Shown here in pieces: positions 32,348 through 41,334 of a DNA stretch of 64,000 nucleotides. The position numbers were made by a program, and so were the translations under genes. A model generated the notes under the pieces. It worked only from the letters and a program-made list of their open reading frames with translations, was not told where the DNA came from and searched no databases. Source of the stretch: Desulfosporosinus lacus DSM 15449. Its GTDB lineage: Bacteria > Bacillota > Desulfitobacteriia > Desulfitobacteriales > Desulfitobacteriaceae. The stretch's first letter is position 1; each line of letters begins with the position of its first letter. The stretch is from NCBI RefSeq assembly GCF_900129935.1, contig NZ_FQXJ01000018.1:1-64000 (forward strand), given 5' to 3'.

Positions 32348-33079
32348 TCAATCTTCGATAATTCTTCCGTCTGTCGAAATTGTGACGACACTCCAGGGTA
32401 TCATTTTTCCGCTGTTTAAAAGAGCTTTTTTCGCAGCTTGAACAATACCGCCACAGCAAGGTACTTCCATTCTTACAATCGACACACTTTTAATTTCATG
32501 TTGTTTTAGAATCTCAGTTAGCTTTTCTGAATAATCCGTATCGTCCAGTTTGGGACAGGCAATTAAAGTGATCTTATTGCGCATAAACTTTTGGTGAATA
32601 TTTGGATAAGCAAAAGCAGTGCAGTCGGCAGCTATTAGTAAATGTGCATTATCCAGATAGGGTGCGGACACTGGAACTAATTTTAACTGGCATGGCCATT
32701 GACCAAGCTGAGATTGTGAGTTTTCTGCTGAGAGATCAGGTGTTGCCTCCGGCTGTTTTTTGGTAAGTAGTTTCGCATGAGTACCTGGGCAACCGCAGGG
32801 AATAGTAGCCTCGGCTTGGGGCTTATTTTTCTCCATGTGTTTCTTGTCCATATGTTTCTTGACTGCTTCTTCGTCATACTCAACCGTTTCTCTCTCCTCA
32901 AGGACGATGGCGTTGGTTGGGCACTCAGGCAGACAGTCTCCAAGACCGTCACAGTAACTTTCCGAAACCAGGCGGGCTTTGCCATCAATCAGCTTTAATG
33001 CACCTTCATGGCAAGCGGTGACACAAAGACCACAGCCATTACACTTTTCTTCATCTATTTTTATAATCTTTCTTAGCAT
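32348..33079 (-). CDS. 2x[4Fe-4S] ferredoxin-domain protein
   Basis: A 243-residue protein. The N-terminal 60 residues hold two ferredoxin motifs, CNGCGLCVTAC and CDGLGDCLPEC. A lysine/histidine-rich linker follows with a further CGCPGTHAK, and then a C-terminal domain (about 130-243) with cysteines at about 160, 186 and in PCCGG. Proteins like this occur in anaerobes next to hcp or Crp/Fnr-type regulators. Its function is not established. It is divergent from the Crp-like gene at 33166, which probably controls it. Confidence 0.8.
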   Translation of the reverse strand: MLRKIIKIDEEKCNGCGLCVTACHEGALKLIDGKARLVSESYCDGLGDCLPECPTNAIVLEERETVEYDEEAVKKHMDKKHMEKNKPQAEATIPCGCPGTHAKLLTKKQPEATPDLSAENSQSQLGQWPCQLKLVPVSAPYLDNAHLLIAADCTAFAYPNIHQKFMRNKITLIACPKLDDTDYSEKLTEILKQHEIKSVSIVRMEVPCCGGIVQAAKKALLNSGKMIPWSVVTISTDGRIIED

Positions 33080-33165
33080 TGTTATAACCTCCTACTAATA
33101 ATTTGTTTTGACAGGTTCATTATATTACAATGAAGGAACTAAGTCGGTATCTGAGGATACAGAAT

Positions 33166-33876
33166 ATGGCGGTAAAAGAGATGTATGAAAAATATTTGGA
33201 AGAAATCTCAGAAGTGAGCTTGTTTCAGGGAATAGAAAGACTAGATATAGAAGCCATGCTAAATTGTTTAAAGCCTATAATAGGCCATTATAAAAGAAGT
33301 GATTATATTGTTAAGGGTGGGGACAAATATGAAAGCATTGGGATCGTTCTTAAGGGCTCAGCGACGGTGAGTAAAGAAAATGCGGCGGGGAATAGAAGTG
33401 TAATGACACTTTTAAAACAAGGGGATATTTTCGGAGAAATAGTTGCATTTTCAAGTGTAATGACATGGCCTGCAACTGTTCAAGCACAAGAAGCTTGTGA
33501 AATTCTCTTCCTGCCGAGAGGTAAAATTATCGGCGATTGTGAAAGGATGTGCAGCTGGCACCGGATTTTCATACAAAACTTTTTGCGAATAATATCTGAA
33601 AGGGCAATCTTGCTAAACAAGAAGGTTGAGTACTTGACTGTCAAAGGCATCCGCGCAAAAATCTGTGCTTATTTACTGGATCAATCTAAGAAGATTGGAA
33701 ACAAAAAGATAGTTTTACCGTTAAATCGAAATGAGCTAGCAGACTTTCTTAATGTTTCTCGTCCTTCTATGTCAAGGGAAATGGGTAAACTAAGGGATGA
33801 GGGGATTATTGATTTCCACTTAACTGAATTTGAAATTCTTGATTTTCAAGCGTTAAAGAATAGTATGAGTGAATAA
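33166..33876 (+). CDS. Crp/Fnr family transcriptional regulator
   Basis: A regulator of about 236 residues with an N-terminal sensor barrel (GHYKRSDYIVKGGDKYESIGIVLKGSATV) and a C-terminal winged helix-turn-helix (LNRNELADFLNVSRPSMSREMGKL). I prefer ATG 33166 behind GAGG. The in-frame ATG at 33130 has no ribosome binding site, and a TACAAT -10-like box overlaps it. It is divergent from the ferredoxin-domain protein, as HcpR-type regulators often are from their targets. The ligand is unknown; there is no FNR-type cysteine cluster. About 190 bp of AT-rich sequence precede the rubrerythrin gene. Confidence 0.85.
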   Translation: MAVKEMYEKYLEEISEVSLFQGIERLDIEAMLNCLKPIIGHYKRSDYIVKGGDKYESIGIVLKGSATVSKENAAGNRSVMTLLKQGDIFGEIVAFSSVMTWPATVQAQEACEILFLPRGKIIGDCERMCSWHRIFIQNFLRIISERAILLNKKVEYLTVKGIRAKICAYLLDQSKKIGNKKIVLPLNRNELADFLNVSRPSMSREMGKLRDEGIIDFHLTEFEILDFQALKNSMSE

Positions 33877-34070
33877 TGGGCTCCAACGAATTATTTTACT
33901 ATAAGAATAGAAAGATTGGATATTGACGGAGTGAGTGTTTAGAAATATAATGTGTTTATAATTACTTCAAAGTATTTCGAGGTATTGTTCGGCAAGAAAG
34001 TTATTCGATGGTGTTCATAATAATGCCAAGAATTAACCTTAAAAGAAAGTAACACGAAGGAGTTTTAAGA

Positions 34071-34664
34071 ATGAGTAATTTAAAAGGGACAAAAACAGCA
34101 GAAAATCTATTAAAGGCGTTTGCCGGAGAATCTCAAGCACGCAACCGTTATACTTATTATGCATCAGTAGCTGACAAAGAAGGTTATAAGCAAATTAAAA
34201 ATATCTTTATTGAGACGGCTGATAATGAAAAAGAGCATGCCAAAAGATTCTATAAATTTTTACTGGCGGGTCTAGAGCGCGAGCTTCCGGCGGTAATAGA
34301 AATCAGTGCTTCCTTTCCTGTTGCCCAGGGTACGACTCTTGATAATTTAGTTGCCGCAGCTGGTGGAGAGAATGAGGAATGGAGTGAATTATACCCTGCA
34401 TTCGCCAAGGTTGCTGAAGACGAAGGCTTTCCCGAAATTGCAGCCGCATTCAAGATGATTGCCGCTGCTGAAAAATGGCATGAAAAAAGATATAATAAAC
34501 TTGCTGAAAATATAAAGAATGGTAAGGTATTTAAAAAGGAAGAAACCAAACTTTGGAAGTGTGGAAACTGTGGTTATGTTCATGAAGGAACCAGTGCACC
34601 GGATGAATGTCCCGCTTGTATCCATCCCCAGGCGCATTTCGAAGTTTTTGAAGAGACTTATTAA
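34071..34664 (+). CDS. rbr: Rubrerythrin
   Basis: A 197-residue peroxide-scavenging protein of anaerobes. The first 145 residues form the di-iron four-helix domain with E-x-x-x-R-Y and EKEHAKRF in the first half and EKWHEKRY in the second. The last 45 residues form a rubredoxin-like domain with CGNCGYVHEG and CPACIHP. It reduces hydrogen peroxide with electrons from rubredoxin or NAD(P)H-rubredoxin reductase. The start follows GAAGGAG. Length and domain order are standard. Confidence 0.95.
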   Translation: MSNLKGTKTAENLLKAFAGESQARNRYTYYASVADKEGYKQIKNIFIETADNEKEHAKRFYKFLLAGLERELPAVIEISASFPVAQGTTLDNLVAAAGGENEEWSELYPAFAKVAEDEGFPEIAAAFKMIAAAEKWHEKRYNKLAENIKNGKVFKKEETKLWKCGNCGYVHEGTSAPDECPACIHPQAHFEVFEETY

Positions 34665-34713
34665 TTTTTACACAATCCTTCGGCCTTGACCCAATTGAAA
34701 ACTGACATTACAA

Positions 34714-34761
34714 AACCCCCCTAAGAAAAATGGCGCTCTGAGCCTTCTTCTTAAGGGGGTT
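34714..34761 (-). terminator. Terminator between rbr and the small minus-strand gene
   Basis: A 13-bp stem (AACCCCCCTAAGA with TCTTAAGGGGGTT, one mismatch) ends in GGGGTTTTG on the minus strand. It may also act on the plus strand after rubrerythrin. Confidence 0.65.
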
Positions 34762-34788
34762 GCTTTATACTTATAGACCCTTTTTATA

Positions 34789-34902
34789 TTATTCAAAGTG
34801 GACGATAAAGTTTGTAATTCCAACGATGATAATAGATAAAATAATCGTTCCACCGATAATGATGAGATTTTGTTTCTTTGTATTAATTTTGTGCCACAGC
34901 AA
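34789..34902 (-). CDS. Small single-span membrane protein, unknown function
   Basis: A 37-residue open frame starting with TTG behind CGGAGGGA (5 bp spacing). It has a basic N terminus (HKINTKKQN), then a long hydrophobic helix (LIIIGGTIILSIIIVGI) and ends NFIVHFE. A terminator follows on the same strand. I do not recognise it. The ribosome binding site, the clean transmembrane segment and the terminator make it plausible. The rest of 34903-35221 is AT-rich and without a supported gene. Confidence 0.5.
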   Translation of the reverse strand: MLWHKINTKKQNLIIIGGTIILSIIIVGITNFIVHFE

Positions 34903-35221
34903 AAGGATCCCTCCGTAATTCATCAAATCTTAGTACATAGTATCATTGACGAGACGTAAATAGTATAGACATAAAGCCCTAAGAGTCTAGGCTCAAGGTC
35001 CTATTCACAGTGACAATATACGTCGAAGATACGTTGCTGTAACTGTAAAAAGAATCTATACTGGTAGATGAACTCATTTTGATATTCGATAGTCGTGTTT
35101 CAAAACAAAGAATTATTTTCTTCAAAAAAAGTAAAAATTATGGCTATGTCGCATAGAAAGACAACTTAAAATACTGGCAAGTTTGAACTAAAGATTGTAG
35201 AAGGTTAGAGGAGAGATGGTC

Positions 35222-35620
35222 ATGAATAATAAACTGACAAAACTTATGGAAAATGACAGGTTTGCAACTTTTGTTGGCATAGATCTGCTTGAAGTTCAGC
35301 CTGGATACGCTGTGGCTAAAATGGATATCACTGAGAAGCATTTAAATGGAGTTGATATCGTTCAAGGGGGAGCGATTTTCACCTTGGCGGACTTTGCTTT
35401 TGCCGCCGCATCTAATGCTTATGGGCAAATAACAGTCGCAATCAATGCCAATATATCCTATTTCAAAGCTCTCAAAGGGGGATCATTAACAGCGGAGGCC
35501 AGAGAAGTATCGGGTTCTCATAAAATTGCTAATTATAGAGTTGATGTATTTAATGAACAAAGGGACTTAATAGCGCAATTAACGGTTACAGGCTATAAGA
35601 AAAATGAAAAAGCCGATTAA
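35222..35620 (+). CDS. PaaI-type hotdog-fold thioesterase
   Basis: A 132-residue hotdog protein. The helix and turn HLNGVDIVQGGAIFTLADFAFAAASNAYG contain the PaaI/YdiI signature (HxNxxxxxHGGxxxxLxD-like, with Q in place of the His) that holds the catalytic Asp. It is expected to hydrolyse acyl-CoA thioesters; the substrate is unknown. I prefer ATG 35222 because GAGGAG lies 8 bp upstream; ATG 35216 is too close to it. It lies 81 bp before an N-formylglutamate amidohydrolase-like gene. Confidence 0.85.
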   Translation: MNNKLTKLMENDRFATFVGIDLLEVQPGYAVAKMDITEKHLNGVDIVQGGAIFTLADFAFAAASNAYGQITVAINANISYFKALKGGSLTAEAREVSGSHKIANYRVDVFNEQRDLIAQLTVTGYKKNEKAD

Positions 35621-35701
35621 TATTTCGTAAGGAACCTGTCAGAAGACAGAAACCATGGCGCGGACTGATTATCTGAGGAATAAGAACCGGGGGTATCGAT
35701 T

Positions 35702-36394
35702 ATGGATAAACATGAAGAAGTCCTAAAAGAGTTTAGCCGTGCGCGCCTAAATGATGAAGCTGTAAACGTAGAGAGAGTTTATTTTTATAAAACAGACAAA
35801 CGAGTTAATCCTAAGCAAGAGGAGCCCTTTTGGTTGTCAGTTGGGGAACTGCCTATTTTGGTATCTGCACCGCATGCGGTTAGACATTACAGGCAAAAGA
35901 AGATTAAAATGTCAGATCAATTTACAGGCTCCATCGTATACCTTCTAAATAAGCTTACCGGATGTCATGCAATAGCAACAACGAAGCTTTATGGAGGGGA
36001 TCCTAACGTTGATGATCCTTGTATCTATAAAGAGAAAATCTCTAATTTTTGTGACATTAAGAAAGTAAAGCTCGTGCTAGATATCCATGGTGCAGCCCGT
36101 GAAAGGCTATTTGATGTGGACTTTGGTACAAATAGCGGAAAAAACCTCTTGGGTAAGGCGAGGATAGTGGAGATTTTAGAACGAAACTTTCAGGACTTTG
36201 GATTATCTCAAATTTCTCACGATCACTTTCCGGCTTCCGGACCCAACACTGTCGCTAATTATGCAGCGCGAGAACTGGGAATTCCAGCTGTGCAGTTAGA
36301 GATTAACAAACAATATAGAGTACCTGCCCAAAATCCTCAAGGTTTTCATCGTCTCTTAGGGGCTTTAGTGAAAAGCATTAAAGAGTTAACTTGA
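35702..36394 (+). CDS. N-formylglutamate amidohydrolase-like protein
   Basis: A 230-residue protein of the FGase family (zinc-dependent carboxypeptidase-like fold). Motifs include VSAPHAVRHYR, LVLDIHGAARER and the C-terminal VQLEINKQYR, which supply the usual His/Asp/Glu metal and substrate residues. Family members deformylate N-formylglutamate in histidine breakdown, but no histidine-degradation genes are nearby, so the true substrate is open. It starts behind a GGGGGT box. Confidence 0.8.
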   Translation: MDKHEEVLKEFSRARLNDEAVNVERVYFYKTDKRVNPKQEEPFWLSVGELPILVSAPHAVRHYRQKKIKMSDQFTGSIVYLLNKLTGCHAIATTKLYGGDPNVDDPCIYKEKISNFCDIKKVKLVLDIHGAARERLFDVDFGTNSGKNLLGKARIVEILERNFQDFGLSQISHDHFPASGPNTVANYAARELGIPAVQLEINKQYRVPAQNPQGFHRLLGALVKSIKELT

Positions 36395-36442
36395 GCTACA
36401 CTTAGAATCTATCAGATTAGACAAATGAATATCCTATCATAT

Positions 36443-36471
36443 TTGACAAGCCAAAATATTTGAGGTACACT
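36443..36471 (+). promoter_or_regulatory. Sigma-A promoter of the riboswitch-ATPase transcript
   Basis: TTGACA (36443-36448), a 17-bp spacer and TACACT (36466-36471). The predicted start is near 36478, just before the riboswitch. Confidence 0.8.
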
Positions 36472-36472
36472 T

Positions 36473-36606
36473 ATCCTTGTTAAGAGGGAGTAGTTGAATT
36501 ACAAAAGCAACATACCCGGTAAGGTGACTTACCTGTTTTTGTAAACCGTTTGAGGTAACGAGACTTTTAGCATGGCCATTATGGCTGTGTTAAAAGTCTT
36601 TTTTGT
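36473..36606 (+). ncRNA. yybP-ykoY manganese riboswitch with terminator
   Basis: The family hallmarks are AGAGGGAGTAG at the 5' side and TTTGAGGTAACGAGACTTTT at the 3' side, with intervening hairpins. The 3' part overlaps a terminator: AGACTTTTAGCATGGCC (36561-36577) pairs with the segment ending TTAAAAGTCT, followed by six T residues. This RNA class senses Mn2+ and controls cation ATPases and TerC/MntP exporters. The next gene is such an ATPase, which agrees. Confidence 0.8.
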
Positions 36607-36709
36607 TACTTGAAACAAGTTGCAAGAACAAAAAGTAAGGAGTGGTTATTTCGTAAATACTATAGGTGAATTATAAGGTGCCAAAATAAAAAACAAGGAG
36701 GATTATGTT

Positions 36710-39385
36710 GTGGACTTTTTTCAAAAGGAAGTCGTAGAAGTCATCTCTGAATTAAAGAGTAATGAAGAGACAGGACTCTCAGCAGTTGAAGCTGAGACGA
36801 GAATCCAACGTTACGGAAAAAATATTTTTACTCCAAAAGAGAAGGAAAGTATCTTTGTAAAAATAATTGATAGTTTGAAAGAACCTCTTATTCTTATTCT
36901 TTTAATCTCCGGGTTAATATCCTTAGCCATGGGTCATATTGCGGATGGTTTAGGAATTTTTGTTGCCGTCCTAATCGCAACATCAATCTCCATCATTCAA
37001 GAAGGTAAATCAGATAAAGCCTTTGAAGCTCTGTCGAAGTTAAGTGAAGATGTTCATGTGAAAGTAGTTCGAGATGGAGAAATTGTGTTGCTTTCACAAA
37101 GCGACCTTACGATTGGAGATATTATCCATCTGGAAACGGGGGATAAAGTTCCTGCTGATGCTCGAATAATTCATGCATCAAGTCTTGGAATTGACGAATC
37201 TATGCTTACAGGTGAAGCCGAAGCGTCTTCCAAGAATTCTTTGAAAATCGAACGAGAGAATTGCCCCCTTGCAGAACGCAAAAATATGTTATATTCAGGT
37301 ACTATGGTTATTGAGGGAAGGGCCATTGCCATCGTAATATCCATTGGCGATGGGACCGAGATGGGTAAGATTGCGGACGAATTAAAGGGAGAATTAAATT
37401 CCGAAACCCCACTTCAACAAAAACTAGCAGATCTCGGAAAGAGAATATCTATTATTGGGTCGATTGTGGCAGCTGGAATCTTTCTTTTCGAAGTCTTCAA
37501 GATGTATAGCCAGGGGATCCTGGTGTTTGATAATCTAGGAACTGCTTTGCCGGGCATCAAAGATGCATTTGTAACGTCTGTAGCCCTAATCGTTGCGGCA
37601 GTCCCTGAAGGGTTGCCAACCATGGTTGCTATTACCCTGGCCTTCAATATGCAAAAGATGGCTAAGAATAACGCCCTGGTTCGGAAGCTTATTGCCTGCG
37701 AGACAATTGGTTCTGTAAATGTCATCTGTTCAGATAAGACTGGGACATTGACGGAAAATAAGATGACGGTGGTTGAAGTATGGGCCGACGGTAAAGATGT
37801 TCCGGTTGATCAGCTGGGCAATGATGAAATGCTTCAGAATTTCTGTCTGAACTCGACTGCGGATATTTCGAATAAAGATGGAAAATATGAATTTTTGGGA
37901 AATCCTACGGAATGTTCCCTGCTTGTCTGTGCAGATAAGAATAATATCAACTATCTCCATTATCGCAAAGAGCATAGTGAGCCCGTTAGTGAATACAATT
38001 TTACTTCTGCCAGAAAGATGATGTCGACAGCTTATCAAATGGAAAAAGGCTACAGACTCTATACGAAGGGGTCACCTGAAAAGGTGTTAAGCATTTGTAA
38101 TAGGATTCTTTACAATGGTGATGTTATCCCAATGACTCAAGAGCATATCAATGAAATTGAAGCTAAGATAAAGAAGCTTCAGGATAATGCAAGAAGAGTT
38201 TTAGGTTTTGCTTTCAATGATTTTAGTCAAGAACCACAATGGGAAGACATCTATAATGTTGAAAAGGATCTAATCTTTACAGGCTTTGTGGGAATTGAAG
38301 ATCCCTTGCGTTCAGATGTCAAAGAAGCGATTAGTCATTGTCGTCAAGCCGGCATAACGGTCAAAATTTTGACGGGAGATAACATTAATACGGCGAGAGC
38401 AATTGCTACTCAATTAGGAATCGTCAAGAATGACTCATTGGTATTAGAGGTTACCGATATTGACGCCATGAGTGATCAAGAATTGAAGAGCAAACTTCCC
38501 AACATTGTGGTAATTGCCCGGTCAAATCCAACAGCTAAAATGAGAGTTGTCAAGCTCTTACAGGAGCTCAATGCTTCGGTGGTCGTAACTGGTGATGGTA
38601 TCAATGACGCACCTGCCTTAAAAGCGGCTGATGTTGGAGTTGCAATGGGAATTGCAGGAACGGAAGTATCTAAGGAAGCTTCGGATATCGTTTTGTTAGA
38701 CGATTCTTTCTCCACAATAGTTAAGGCTATTAAGTGGGGGCGTGGAATTTACGAAAACTTCCAACGTTTTATTCAGTTCCAGCTTACAGTTAATGTTGTC
38801 GCATTTGTAACGGTGATCTTAGCAGAAGTCCTGGGATATGCAATGCCCTTTACAACCTTACAATTATTATGGGTAAACATTATCATGGATGGTCCTCCGG
38901 CCTTAACCTTAGGATTAGAACCGCCAAGAGAGCATTTACTTGAAAAACAGCCAATTAAGAGAAATGCATCGATTGTTACTAAGGATATGTTGCTGAAAAT
39001 CGTTTCAAACGGGTTATTTATTGTAGCAGCCTTGATAATACTCATGGACACGCAACTACTCGGCGGTACAGCAGCACAACAATCAACGATCGTATTTACT
39101 TCCTTTGTATTGTTCCAGCTATGGAATGCCTTTAACAGCCGGGAATTCGGAGTTAGGAGCATTTTCCCTAATCTTCTTAAAAACAAAATGATGGTAGGGG
39201 TTGTGTTCTTAACCTTCCTCGTTCAGGTCCTGGTAACTCAGTACGGTGGAAACGTGTTTAAAACAGTTCCCCTTGACCTGACCATATGGTTCAAAATCAT
39301 TGGTTTCACATTTAGCATTGTTATTTTTAGTGAACTGCTAAAACTGGTGATGAGAGTCTTTCAAGGGGGTTCCAATAAAGGTTAA
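36710..39385 (+). CDS. P-type cation-transporting ATPase (Ca2+/Mn2+ type)
   Basis: An 891-residue P2-type ATPase. In order: a cation-ATPase N-terminal domain, TM1-2 (about 55-100), an actuator domain with MLTGEA (165-170), TM3-4 with PEGLP (299-303), phosphorylated Asp342 in CSDKTGTLTEN, a nucleotide domain with KGSPEK, a hinge MTGDGIND-type VVTGDGINDAP, and TM5-10 with NIIMDGPPALTLG. The overall pattern matches SERCA/PMR1-like pumps for Ca2+ or Mn2+. The yybP-ykoY riboswitch upstream favours Mn2+ export. It starts with GTG behind AAGGAGG. It is a single-gene transcript ended by the terminator at 39402. Confidence 0.92.
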   Translation: MDFFQKEVVEVISELKSNEETGLSAVEAETRIQRYGKNIFTPKEKESIFVKIIDSLKEPLILILLISGLISLAMGHIADGLGIFVAVLIATSISIIQEGKSDKAFEALSKLSEDVHVKVVRDGEIVLLSQSDLTIGDIIHLETGDKVPADARIIHASSLGIDESMLTGEAEASSKNSLKIERENCPLAERKNMLYSGTMVIEGRAIAIVISIGDGTEMGKIADELKGELNSETPLQQKLADLGKRISIIGSIVAAGIFLFEVFKMYSQGILVFDNLGTALPGIKDAFVTSVALIVAAVPEGLPTMVAITLAFNMQKMAKNNALVRKLIACETIGSVNVICSDKTGTLTENKMTVVEVWADGKDVPVDQLGNDEMLQNFCLNSTADISNKDGKYEFLGNPTECSLLVCADKNNINYLHYRKEHSEPVSEYNFTSARKMMSTAYQMEKGYRLYTKGSPEKVLSICNRILYNGDVIPMTQEHINEIEAKIKKLQDNARRVLGFAFNDFSQEPQWEDIYNVEKDLIFTGFVGIEDPLRSDVKEAISHCRQAGITVKILTGDNINTARAIATQLGIVKNDSLVLEVTDIDAMSDQELKSKLPNIVVIARSNPTAKMRVVKLLQELNASVVVTGDGINDAPALKAADVGVAMGIAGTEVSKEASDIVLLDDSFSTIVKAIKWGRGIYENFQRFIQFQLTVNVVAFVTVILAEVLGYAMPFTTLQLLWVNIIMDGPPALTLGLEPPREHLLEKQPIKRNASIVTKDMLLKIVSNGLFIVAALIILMDTQLLGGTAAQQSTIVFTSFVLFQLWNAFNSREFGVRSIFPNLLKNKMMVGVVFLTFLVQVLVTQYGGNVFKTVPLDLTIWFKIIGFTFSIVIFSELLKLVMRVFQGGSNKG

Positions 39386-39401
39386 ACGTTAAACTGCAAT
39401 G

Positions 39402-39442
39402 AAAAGTCCACAATCCTGTTCATGGATTGTGGACTTTTCTCG
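39402..39442 (+). terminator. Terminator of the P-type ATPase gene
   Basis: A 15-bp perfect stem (AAAAGTCCACAATCC / GGATTGTGGACTTTT) with a 7-nt loop, then CTCG. Confidence 0.85.
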
Positions 39443-39566
39443 ATAAAGTATTATAATCAGTATTTGGATAACAATAATCGATAGGAAGTAATTATAATAT
39501 TGTAAAGCACTCTTAACTAAGGATAGAGAATGTTTTTAAAGACTTGATTCGGGGAGGAAATAAAAA

Positions 39567-40328
39567 GTGGTAATTATGAAAACTGCTAAAGAAATTGGAT
39601 ATATGGAGGAAGCCGGAAAGATCTTAACAGCCTGCCACCGAGAGATTCGAAACTTAATTCGTCCGGGAATAACAACCTTGGAAATTGATCAGTTTGCTGA
39701 AGAGTTTATCCGGTCACATGGGGCGACTCCCGAGCAAAAAGGATACAAAGGGTATCCTTTTGCTACTTGTGCTTCGGTTAACGATGAAATATGTCATGGA
39801 TTTCCGACTAAAGATTCTCTGAAAGACGGGGATATTGTAAAAATTGATATGGTTGTAAATCTTCAGGGGTGGCTAGCAGATTCGGCTTGGACTTATCCTG
39901 TAGGTCAAATATCCAAGGAAGCTGAAAGGCTGATTAAGGTTACTAAGGAATGCCTCTACCTTGGCATAGAAGCCGCAATCATTGGTAATAGAATCGGTGA
40001 TATTTCCCATGCCATACAAACTCATGCCGAAGGGCAAGGATTTTCCGTAGTGCGCGACTTTATGGGTCATGGTATTGGACAAATCATGCACGAAGATTTG
40101 CAGGTTCCCCATTATGGGAGACCGCACAGAGGGGAGCGACTTCGCGAAGGTATGGTCTTTACCATTGAACCCATGATCAACATAGGTTCGTATCATCTTA
40201 AGATTGATCCTAATAAGTGGACGGCCAGAACAACTGATGGCAGTCTTTCAGCTCAATATGAACATACTATTGCTATTACAAAGAATAGTCCCTTAGTTTT
40301 GACCGAGCAAAGGACAAGAAAGGTTTAA
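39567..40328 (+). CDS. map: Methionine aminopeptidase, type I
   Basis: A 253-residue metallopeptidase that removes the initiator methionine. The metal ligands fall in the expected motifs: VKIDMVVNLQGWLADSAWT (two Asp), FMGHGIGQIMHE (His) and FTIEPMINIG (Glu), plus the C-terminal QYEHTIAI (Glu). There is no N-terminal zinc-finger extension. It starts with GTG 9 bp after GGGGAGG; the ATG at 39576 is an alternative. The gene is remote from the ribosomal operon, so it may be a second map copy. Confidence 0.92.
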   Translation: MVIMKTAKEIGYMEEAGKILTACHREIRNLIRPGITTLEIDQFAEEFIRSHGATPEQKGYKGYPFATCASVNDEICHGFPTKDSLKDGDIVKIDMVVNLQGWLADSAWTYPVGQISKEAERLIKVTKECLYLGIEAAIIGNRIGDISHAIQTHAEGQGFSVVRDFMGHGIGQIMHEDLQVPHYGRPHRGERLREGMVFTIEPMINIGSYHLKIDPNKWTARTTDGSLSAQYEHTIAITKNSPLVLTEQRTRKV

Positions 40329-40556
40329 ACTTTCCATCGTTTGCGGATAATTATAAACCTCAACATAAACCAATTTCTAACTTTAGTCATTTGCCATAGC
40401 ACCTTTGAAAAAAAACCCATTCTAAACAGCCTCCTTTTTGTGAAGTTATAGTTAGTTTCCCCAAATTATTAAAAACAAGTCAGGCTTAAAATTTGATTAT
40501 CAGTAAAGTTCAGAGTTCCAAGTACGAGAACGTGGACTATAAGAAGGAGTGGTTTT

Positions 40557-40946
40557 ATGAGCTTTATTAAGGAATTTAAGGAGTTTGCTACTAGGGGCAA
40601 TGTGGTAGATCTGGCGGTAGGGATCATTATCGGGGGTGCTTTCGGAAAAATTGTATCGTCTCTTGTTGCAGATATTATCATGCCTCCGATTGGGCTTATA
40701 ATAGGAGGCATAAAATTTACGGAACTAAAAATAGGGCTTAAAGATGATGTTACCTTAAATATTGGCAACTTTATTCAAGCAACCTTTGACTTTATCATTG
40801 TTGCCGGTGCGATTTTCTTTATTATTAAACTGATGAATTCTTTAAAAAGGAAAAAGATTAAAGAAGAGGCGGTTGCTCCATCAACCCCTAGTGCGGAAGT
40901 TCAGCTTCTTACAGAGATTAGGGATCTGTTGAAGAAACAACCATAA
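40557..40946 (+). CDS. mscL: Large-conductance mechanosensitive channel MscL
   Basis: A 129-residue protein with the MscL N terminus ([31 protein letters not shown]), the pore-lining first helix, a short periplasmic loop and a second helix ([18 protein letters not shown]). A charged C-terminal helical bundle follows ([14 protein letters not shown]). It releases solutes under hypo-osmotic shock. The start follows AGAAGGAG. The 228 bp upstream (40329-40556) are non-coding, and a terminator follows. Confidence 0.96.
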   Translation: MSFIKEFKEFATRGNVVDLAVGIIIGGAFGKIVSSLVADIIMPPIGLIIGGIKFTELKIGLKDDVTLNIGNFIQATFDFIIVAGAIFFIIKLMNSLKRKKIKEEAVAPSTPSAEVQLLTEIRDLLKKQP

Positions 40947-40968
40947 AATTCATCTTATATAAAGCATT

Positions 40969-41013
40969 GAGCTTCTGCCCATTAAAGGTTTACTTTAGGG
41001 TAGAAGCTCTTAA
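40969..41013 (+). terminator. Terminator of mscL
   Basis: A 12-bp stem (GAGCTTCTGCCC / GGGTAGAAGCTC, one wobble), with TTAAT after it. Confidence 0.7.
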
Positions 41014-41139
41014 TGCAGATATCAGTAGGGTATTAAGCAATTATAGTATATAATTAAGGAATTAGATAAATATGACAGTTCAGTTATAGGTCGCCTTCAA
41101 TTCTTGAATATATCGTTCAATAACGTAAAGGAGTATCAT

Positions 41140-41334
41140 ATGAACGGGCAAAGCAGAAAAGATATTTATGCGGGAGCAACTGTTGATATCATTTTAAAAA
41201 CAGATCAAAGAACAGGGAAGCTGACCCGAGGAGTCGTCAAAGATATATTGACAAAATCCCAGATTCACACAAGAGGAATTAAAGTCAGACTTGTTGATGG
41301 GCAAATTGGGAGAGTTCATGAAATTATTCATTAG
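41140..41334 (+). CDS. ywbE: YwbE family protein
   Basis: A 64-residue protein matching the Bacillus YwbE family: GQSRKDIYAGATVDIILKTD, TGKLTRGVVKDILT and HTRGIKVRL blocks. It is a small basic protein of unknown function, possibly nucleic-acid binding. The start is ATG 41140 behind AAAGGAG; the longer frame from 41104 has no ribosome binding site. Its stop overlaps the stop of the convergent pseudouridine synthase by 4 bp. Confidence 0.88.
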   Translation: MNGQSRKDIYAGATVDIILKTDQRTGKLTRGVVKDILTKSQIHTRGIKVRLVDGQIGRVHEIIH

